This document shows, one piece after another, positions 57,012 through 64,000 of a DNA stretch of 64,000 bases. Each line of letters opens with the position of its first letter. The stretch's first letter is position 1. Source of the DNA: Astragalus membranaceus. Its lineage: Eukaryota > Streptophyta > Magnoliopsida > Fabales > Fabaceae. The stretch lies in NCBI GenBank assembly GCA_039519185.1, contig CM076848.1:55702778-55766777 (forward strand), in the 5' to 3' direction. Made by a program: the position numbers and the translations under genes. The notes below the pieces were generated by a model that was not told where the DNA came from, did no database searches, and saw only the letters and a program-made list of their open reading frames with translations.

Positions 57012-60000
57012 TGTTATACCCTAATTTTGCCCGATCTTTTATCATAATCGCTTTAACCCCGTGTCACAAGCCCATGACATTTCAAACGCTGTTTTGCTTC
57101 TAATTCGGACCGATTTGTCCAATTGGGCCTATGCCCAACCTTTTGGACCTGATTTTGTTAGCTTGCCTAATTGGGCTTACGCTTAGCGTTTTGAACCAGT
57201 TTTTTAAATGGGCTTATGTCTAATGTTTTAGTCATTTGCCTAATTGGGCTTATGTGGTTATTGGACCTATAATAGTAATTTGTCTAGATTGGACCTGACT
57301 TTAGAAAATTGTTCTAATTGGGCCTTATTCTAGTGATTTGCCTAAATTGGGCCTATGTTTAGTTTTGATTGGGCTTGGCCCAATTTAATCATTCTCTTCC
57401 ATTTTGACCCAAAACAATAAATCTGTCCAAATAGCAGTTTACAAATATCCCAAAAAAATATTAAATAAAATCAGAATTAAAAATAATATTTACAATAATC
57501 CAAAAATCTAAAAAATACAAAATAATAACCAAAAATACAAAAAAAAATCAGAAAAAAACGAAAATTACAAAAAAATGAGAAAAAGACAGCAGCTGCGCCT
57601 CTCTTCTTTCTTGCTCTCCTTGGTGAACAAGCCTTCTCAACCCTAATTCAGCAACTTGGTGAGCAAGTTTTCAACTCTAGGCCCAAACCTGAAATAGGAA
57701 AACAAAATCAAGGAGAATCAGAAATTAATTGCCAAAACCCCAACAATTGGCCTATATAAACAAAATGATTCAGACACACAGAGGGCAGAGACGGAGACAA
57801 AAAAATTCAGAAATAATGAAAAGGGTTAGCGGTTCACAATCAGAACCCTAATCACCAAAAGAACTTTGGTTCAAAAATTCCGAAGCAGAGCAGTTTAAAC
57901 AAATAAAAAGAGATTTTCAGAAGCAGGAGAGCCAGGTTAGTTTCCTCGTTATTTATTTTATTTTATATTATTAGGTATTCACATATTGTATGTACGAGTT
58001 AATCTGTCAATTCTAGTTTACAACACTTTGATTCATGTTTTTAAGTGTAAATATCGAAGCTGTATATATGAACTAAATAATAATAAGGTTCAGTTTAAGT
58101 TAGAAATATTGGTACTGTTGGATATGTGAATAGATTAGATTAATACATGAACAAATTGGGGTTTGAGAATCAGTTTCTTTCAACGAAATTAGGATTAGGG
58201 ATCAATCTGTTTAGGCTTGTAAATTAGACTTGCAAATAGGAAACTGAAACACCTTTTGTTTTCTTTCTTTTAAAGTCAGAATACTAATTACTGTAAGAGA
58301 ATAGAAATAGGTAGAAGAAGTGACTTACATGGCTTTGAATAGGAGAAGCAGAATAGTATAGAAACAGAGAAATTCAAAGAATGATAACTGAAAAACGTAG
58401 AAGTCATTTCAGCCACCGCGTACGGTGGTCGTGCTCTCAATAGAACCATCGTCGTGAACACCCGTGGACCACCACGCCATCACCTTCCTTTAGGTCATCC
58501 CCCAAATGTACTGCCTTCGTCTTTTCCTCGCCGCGAGCACCGCACGCTCCCTTTCGCGCCGCCGTGAGTTCGCATGGCACTGCTGTCCTCCAAGCGTGTC
58601 ACCGGCGGTCACGTTCCCTCCGCCGTTCGCGTGCTCTCCCTCGCTGTTGCAAACCACCACCACGGAACACCCAACGCTGATTTCCCCTTCCTTCTCTCTT
58701 CGCGTCGCCGCCGTTCACCGCCACGATGCCTGGCGTTCAACATCGCCGGTCACCACCGTCAACCCCTCCCATCCATCACCTTCGTCGTAACCTTCACCAT
58801 CTCATCCTCTCTCTCGTTCTCTCTCTTTACGCAGCTCTTTCTCTCTCTCTCCGCAAATCTCGCCTCCTCCCTCGCCGGAAATCTCGTGCTTCTCTCTCTT
58901 TCACCATTTTGTTGTTGCGGCGCAGCTGGGAGTGAAAGGAGAAGGGAAATTAGGTTTAAGTTTTTAAAATGCCTTATATAGTGTGGAAAACCTAGGGTTA
59001 TTTTGGTCTTTTCATTTAATTCAGAAAACTACTTACACCTCTCGTTTTCTCGTATGCGCCCCCTGAAAAGCCCATATATTCGCAGGCCAGTCTACAAACT
59101 GGGCTGCTGCTTTTCACACCCCAGTTTAATAATACAGCCATCTGCTCTAACTGCACCCCTGTTTTATTAATACAACCCTTTTTCGTTTTTTTATTTATTT
59201 CTTTTCAAAACAATTTCTTTTACAAAAAACTATAAAAATAAATAGATGAATATTTCATTTTCAAAAAATATAAATAGGGGACTAAGTCGACTGTACAGTC
59301 GGGTTAGTCAGCTTTTTAGGTCACTAATGAACCGTTACGGATCATGGTCTAAAATCCCTATTTAAAACGAACAATTTCTAAATCAAAATAAACATAAACA
59401 TACTTCTTTCCACGAATCAAATTTTCAAAATAGGGGACTAAGCCGACTGTACAGACGGGTTAGTCATCGTTCTAGAATGAATGAGCCGTACGGCTCAGGA
59501 ATCCTAAAACCCCTATTCAAATAAAATCAAACCACCACACTTCAAATCATTTTCCAAACTCCAAAAAACCCATTTTTACAAAATAGGGGACTAAGCCGAC
59601 TGTACAGTCAGGTTAGTCATCATTTTAGGACGAATGAACGGATCACTCAGGAGTCCTAAAATCCCTATATTAAAAAACATCAACCAACAAACATTTTTCT
59701 ACAAAGAACTACGTGTGATTTGATTCTCTACCAAGAGATACGTAGGAGCAGATGGGGGCCCACGTCTGTCAATTACACTAATAAAAAACCCTTTTTAGTC
59801 TTTTCCTAAATAATCCCTTTCTTAAACTCAAATAAAATGTCAATTTTCTTCTTTCTTTTTAATTCACAATAAAAGGGTAAAAATGAATGTTTTCAAAATT
59901 AACTTCAGCTTCTACGACTAATTAACAGGTAACCTTCCTTAGGAAGGATGTCGTGGGGTGCTAATACCTTCCCCACGCATAACCGACTCCCGAACCCAAA

Positions 60001-60127
60001 TCTGGTCTCAAGGACCCTTATCCATTCAAAAAGGGATTTTCCAATGTTTGCCCTTAAACTAAACTTTGGTGGCGGCTTCATTTTTGAACCTTCGAGGAAT
60101 CCTCACCCGGATTTTTCGGTCGCTACA
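57012..60127 (+). mobile_element. Solo LTR e, Tat/Ogre-like, 3,116 bp
   Basis: Starts TGTTATACCCTAATTTTGCC and ends CGGTCGCTACA, flanked by the perfect duplication TACTC (57007-57011, 60128-60132). The start parallels that of element d (TGTCATACCCCAATTTTGTC). Near the 3' end both share AGATACGTAGGAGC, GGGGTGCTAATACCTTCCCC and GGTGGCGGCT, so this is a related family. No internal region remains. The GC-rich part 58400-58930 gives three overlapping open frames that look like chance. Removing it rejoins the tandem unit (ACTACTC-TATGAATTGTGATTGG). Confidence 0.9.
59273..59690 (+). repeat. Three-copy ~155-bp repeat inside solo LTR e
   Basis: Copies begin AATAGGGGACTAAG at 59273, 59429 and 59582 (spacings 156 and 153). 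All share CGACTGTACAG and GGTTAGTCA, and end in TAAAAYCCCTATT-type sequence. Confidence 0.88.
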
Positions 60128-60132
60128 TACTC

Positions 60133-60815
60133 TATGAATTGTGATTGGTTGTGGTTGTAAAAGCGTATTGTGTGTATAAATTAAACTCTTAAGCATTTAG
60201 CCAATACAGTGATGGATTTAATTTATATGCACAATAGATCCCTCACACGGTTGCTTGCTAGTTACTAGAATCTACCCAATATATATCGTATAAAGCCAGA
60301 AAAATTCACAACCCTTTCGTTTCAATGAAGCGATATGTCATTCTGTCATATTCGAAGAGCTACAGAAATTTTTAATTTATATACACACTATGTGTATACA
60401 TGTTTTACACTATCTACCAATTACATATTGACAGATCATTAAAAAGAAATTGGTCAATTAGTAATCACCAATTAGTCAATTGGTAACCAACTACTCCATG
60501 AATTGTTATTAATTGTGGTTGTAAAAGCCTATACACAGTATGTGTATATAAATTAAACTCTTAAGCATTTTACCCAATACCGTGATGGATTTTATTTACA
60601 TACACATTATTAGGTGAATATGTATTTACACTATCTACCAATCAAAGGTTGACACATAAAAATAAATTAGTCAATTGGTAATCACTAGTTAGTAACCAAC
60701 CATTTCATGAAGTGTGATTTTTTTTGACAAAGTTCATGAAGTGTGATTGGTTGTGATTGTTAAAGGCTATACACTGTATCAATATATAAATTAATTAAAC
60801 TCTACCGTGATATAG
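60133..60815. repeat. Tandem array, ~353-bp unit, right part
   Basis: Completes the unit interrupted at 57011 (60133-60295), then one diverged unit from 60296 and a degenerate partial unit to about 60815. The right edge contains a small duplication (GTTCATGAAGTGTGATT near 60708-60740) with a T-run. Confidence 0.85.
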
Positions 60816-61032
60816 TATGAAATTTTACAAAATCTAAAATAAAAAAGCTTAACCCTATGTTGAGTATGTTTTTAGGGTAATGTAATTTTGGGTCGAAATT
60901 TAAATATTGTAGTTTAAAATTTGAAGATAAAACATTTTATTTCTCCCTAAAAAATACGTTACCCAAAACCCTTTCTCAAACATATTCTAAGCATTTGATT
61001 TGCTCCTGATTCATAGTTAAGAACAATCAACA

Positions 61033-61170
61033 AGGACTTGGATCCTCTACTGCGACAATACCACGTTGCGCTAGCGAGATCCGTCTGATCTGGAGAGAGA
61101 ATACTTCTCTCTCTAGATCCAGCGGTCCTCGTTGGCGCAACATGGTGCTGCACAACAGAGGATTTGTATC
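61033..61170. repeat. Fold-back (hairpin) element
   Basis: Two arms of about 62 bp are imperfect inverted repeats around 61102. The left arm starts near TTGGATCCTCTACTG and ends TCTGGAGAGAGAA; the right arm starts TTCTCTCTCTAGATC and ends CAACAGAGGATTTG. Nearly full-length complementarity with a 3-base loop is typical of fold-back MITEs. CAACA occurs at both sides (61028-61032 and about 61176-61180) and may be a target duplication. Confidence 0.75.
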
Positions 61171-61217
61171 CCAGCCAACACAATGCATCCTAGAACCCAA
61201 ATATGTACTCTAACAAC

Positions 61218-61434
61218 CAGTGGCGGACCCAGGACCCCGGGGTCAGGGGTGTCAATTTTTTTAAGCCCAGTGTCAAATGGGTGCAAAATTTGATCTACTA
61301 GTGCAATTTAAAATTTTCAGGGGGTTCAAAAAAAATAATTTCAGGGGGTTTAGGTTATTTATATAGGGCAATAATTGTAATTTTTTTCCAGGGGGTTCAA
61401 CTGAACCCCTCAGCTGTGAGTGGGTCCGCCACTA
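61218..61434. mobile_element. hAT-type MITE, 217 bp
   Basis: Ends CAGTGGCGGACCCA and TGGGTCCGCCACTA are inverted repeats with one terminal mismatch. Perfect 8-bp target duplication CTAACAAC at 61210-61217 and 61435-61442. The interior carries the repeated word CAGGGGGTT (near 61318, 61344 and 61389). No coding. Confidence 0.92.
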
Positions 61435-61442
61435 CTAACAAC

Positions 61443-61901
61443 TAAAACCCATTAAAGCTCTTTAAAGTTCTAAGAAACGACCCACAACCAACAAGGCCTC
61501 ACAATAGAAAAAAAATCACATCCACTATTGAAGGAAAATGACATTGGCCCTTTAGCATCGCAATTTATAAATTTTGTAATGAAATTAATTTTTTTCACCA
61601 AATTGGTTATTGAGGAACAAACTTCGCATATTTGCACAGCACGCACAGCCTAATCTCCGGCCGTGGGAGGGAAGCATGGGAGTAATAGGGGTAAGGGTAT
61701 TTTTGGGTTTTTGAAAGAATAGGGTGTGTGTGAGAGTAGCGGGGGGTTGCTTAGTAAAAAAAGTCCATCGGGTTTATGGTATTGGATTTGGGTGACGCTA
61801 CAAGGCCCAGCCCAAATGTTTATTTAATTCAAAAAATTAATTTTCAGAGGGAAGTAAAGGAAAGAAAGGGAAAGGAAAGGAAGCAAAGGAAGGAGGGAAA
61901 G
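61443..61901 (+). promoter_or_regulatory. RAD50 upstream region with GA-rich leader
   Basis: 460 bp before the RAD50 start. The last 54 bp (61848-61901) are almost pure purine, rich in GGAAAG and AAGGA words, as in some plant 5' leaders. No convincing TATA box was seen. The promoter role follows from position only. Confidence 0.5.
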
Positions 61902-64000
61902 ATGAGTACGATTGACAAGATGCTGATCAAGGGCATCCGAAGCTTCGACCCGGAGAACAGGAACGTCGTCACCTTCTTCAAACCGTTAACCCTAATCGTT
62001 GGCCCCAACGGTGCCGGCAAGACCGTATGTTTCATTTCATTTTTCATTTCACACGAACGCTAACACTAACACTGTCTATCAATCAATCAATCTTACGCAT
62101 GCACTTTTCTGCAGACTATCATAGAGTGTTTAAAACTTTCTTGCACCGGTGAGTTGCCTCCTAACGCCAGGTCTGGCCACAGCTTCATTCACGACCCTAA
62201 GGTCACTCTCTCTTTCTCTTTTCTTCATTAACCCTTTCTTTATAACTAATTAATTGCTTTGAAATTGAGTTGTTGCTTCACCGTTTGGCATTTTGTTTTG
62301 GATTGGGAAGGTTGCCGGGGAAACTGAAACCAAAGGACAAATTAAGCTCCGGTTCAAGACCGCTGCCGGTAAAGACGTTGTTTGCATTAGGTCCTTTCAA
62401 CTCACGCAAAAGGCCTCTAAGATGGAATACAAAGCAATTGAAAGTGTTCTTCAAACTATTAATCCTCATTCAGGCGAGGTAATTACTTGTAACTTCACTC
62501 TCTTCAAACTTCAATTATAGAGGACTCTCCTTTTATTCTTTCGTATCATGTTACTATACGCTGCTGTGGTGTCTATAGTTTATTCTAGAATTGACTTGAC
62601 ATCACTTGTTTGCTATGCTATATCAGAAAGTTTGCCTTAGCTATAGATGTGCTGACATGGACCGTGAGGTTCCTGCACTCATGGGTGTTTCTAAGGCCAT
62701 TTTGGAAAATGTTATTTTCGTTCACCAAGATGAAGCTAATTGGCCATTGCAAGATCCTTCCACATTAAAGAAAAAGTTTGACGATATCTTCTCCGCAACT
62801 CGGTACCATCTACTTATCTCTCTTTTTTGATACTTCCATTTCTTGTGTAACTCAGCTTTGTCTATTGCAATTGAATGTATAGTTTTTTCACTTTCAACGT
62901 TGCTGTAAAAGCATCTGTGACATTGGGTTGATTCATTTTTCTTGTATTTTTATATAAATATATCATTTGCTTTGTTAAGAAATAACCTGTCTACACTGGG
63001 CAACTCTGTCACCTTAGACGTCACCCTCCATGAAATTTACCATATACCGCACTTCACTCCAAAAGAACTAGTAGGAGCCATATGAGGCTACAAAATGATT
63101 TTTGGAGGAGGGGGTTCAATTAAACTCGGTATGACAGATGCGTTCAAGGAGCTGGGAAATTTGATAAGGAAGTGGTTAGGTGCTTCCTGTACTTGTAGCA
63201 ACTAATACTATAGCATGACTATCTTCAGCTGTTGAAAATGATGCGTAGAGTTGGTAGTCATAGTGTGCTCTTTACCATTATTTAACATACTGGATTACAC
63301 TAAAAATGCTGTTGATTTTGGCTTAGAGTTAGTAGTTATAGTGTGCTATTGTACTGGGCAGATACACAAAGGCACTGGAGGTTATAAAGAAACTTCACAA
63401 GGATCAAGGTCAAGAGATAAAGAGTTACAGGCTGAAACTGGAAAATCTTCAAACTCTGAAAGACACAGCTTATAAGGTCGCTTACCTCTTCCAAAATTAA
63501 GATCTACGTCGATTGACTTTCCAAGTTATCTTCCTTGATTTTCTTTATTATAAATAATCTTGGACATATAAACTCTAGAAAACCCATGGATACCACTAAT
63601 TCTCTTGCCTTTTTCCCTGAATCATAAGTAAATCTAGTCATGTCAAGTGTTTGAAAATAATACACCTTTTTTTTTGCTTCAATGCGCCCTTGTTGTGCCG
63701 CCGTATTTTTTTTTAGGGTGGGGGGTGGGGATCTCACAGGGCAGTGAAATAAAATTTTCTACTATACTTCCAGTTCTAGCTCTGATATTTTATAACTTCA
63801 GCTCTGCCGGTTTGACAAAAAACATGAAGAAAACCAATCTTGAGATGAACAAATAATTTACTGAATTCCTTGAGGAATCCTTCAGCACACCCAATTATAT
63901 ATGGAAAATACATAGAAACTTTACAATCTTTAATATTGGAAACCGTAGTTATTAGTATCTTACGATTCAGATCTTGATTCAATACGGAATCGAACAAAAT
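61902..64000 (+). CDS. RAD50: RAD50, DNA double-strand-break repair ATPase, 5' end (partial)
   Basis: N-terminal 223 residues of RAD50, the ATPase of the MRE11-RAD50-NBS1 complex that tethers and processes DNA ends in the nucleus (established). Exons: 61902-62024, 62115-62201, 62311-62478, 62627-62802 and 63362-63476, all with GT..AG borders and matching phase (669 bp). Walker A is G-P-N-G-A-G-K-T at residues 34-41, split from the next Thr by intron 1. The Q-loop Gln160 lies in V-I-F-V-H-Q-D-E, followed by N-W-P-L-Q-D-P-S. Start ATG 61902 gives M-S-T-I-D-K-M-L-I-K-G, the conserved RAD50 beginning. The coiled coils, zinc hook and Walker B lie beyond the right edge. No lesion is seen; 63477-64000 is intron 5. 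Confidence 0.97.

Noticed and set aside
58506..58981. Three overlapping open frames in a GC-rich patch
   Set aside because: They lie inside solo LTR e, overlap in different frames and show only Ser/Arg/Leu-rich composition.
60959..61183. 74-codon minus-strand open frame
   Set aside because: It covers the fold-back element and has no protein similarity that I recognise.

Overview
The window is nuclear DNA of a flowering plant, most likely a legume. The evidence is spliced plant genes with canonical GT..AG introns, an Ogre/Tat-type retrotransposon with very long LTRs, Athila-like elements with tRNA-Asp-type primer sites, and a TRIM whose sequence resembles one I recall as common in legumes. 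The legume call is from recognition, not from a search. No rRNA gene, functional tRNA gene or CRISPR array was seen. Layout, left to right. (1) 1-3,663: a broken Copia reverse-transcriptase fragment cut by a minus-strand TRIM, featureless sequence, a tRNA-derived SINE with a clear target duplication, and the left piece of an old LTR. (2) 3,664-39,206: a four-layer nest. The outermost element A is a degenerate Athila-like Ty3/gypsy element. Into its gag went a 1.03-kb non-autonomous CACTA element, into its pol a solo LTR (b, reversed), and into its RNase H region a nearly intact Athila-like element (c, 12.3 kb without its own insert). Inside the gag of c sits element d, a 13.8-kb Ogre/Tat-like element that carries gag but no recognisable pol and has two 3,511-bp LTRs. 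The target duplications are TAT/TAC, AATGC, ATGCT and GAAGG. Removing each insert with one duplication copy brings the interrupted reading frame back into register, so the order of events can be read from the sequence. (3) 39,207-50,316: the right part of the old LTR, intergenic DNA with a TA microsatellite, two hAT-like elements, and a minus-strand Copia element with paired LTRs (TSD TAAAG) inactivated by stops and frameshifts. (4) 50,317-64,000: two host genes in divergent orientation. WEX, a Werner-like DEDDy 3'-5' exonuclease with six exons, is on the minus strand and appears intact. The first five exons of RAD50 are on the plus strand and run off the window. The 6.9 kb between them holds a tandem array of about 353-bp units split by a 3.1-kb solo Tat/Ogre-like LTR (TSD TACTC), a fold-back element and a hAT MITE. 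The most unusual signal is a short near-palindrome, CGCTRYAGCG. It is present 24 times exactly in element c (LTRs, leader, coding regions in two reading frames, UTRs) and twice in the related solo LTR b, and was not noticed elsewhere in the window. The host genes both act in DNA double-strand-break and recombination metabolism (established knowledge). Their head-to-head arrangement is seen here, but any shared regulation is inference. All counts and alignments were made by eye.
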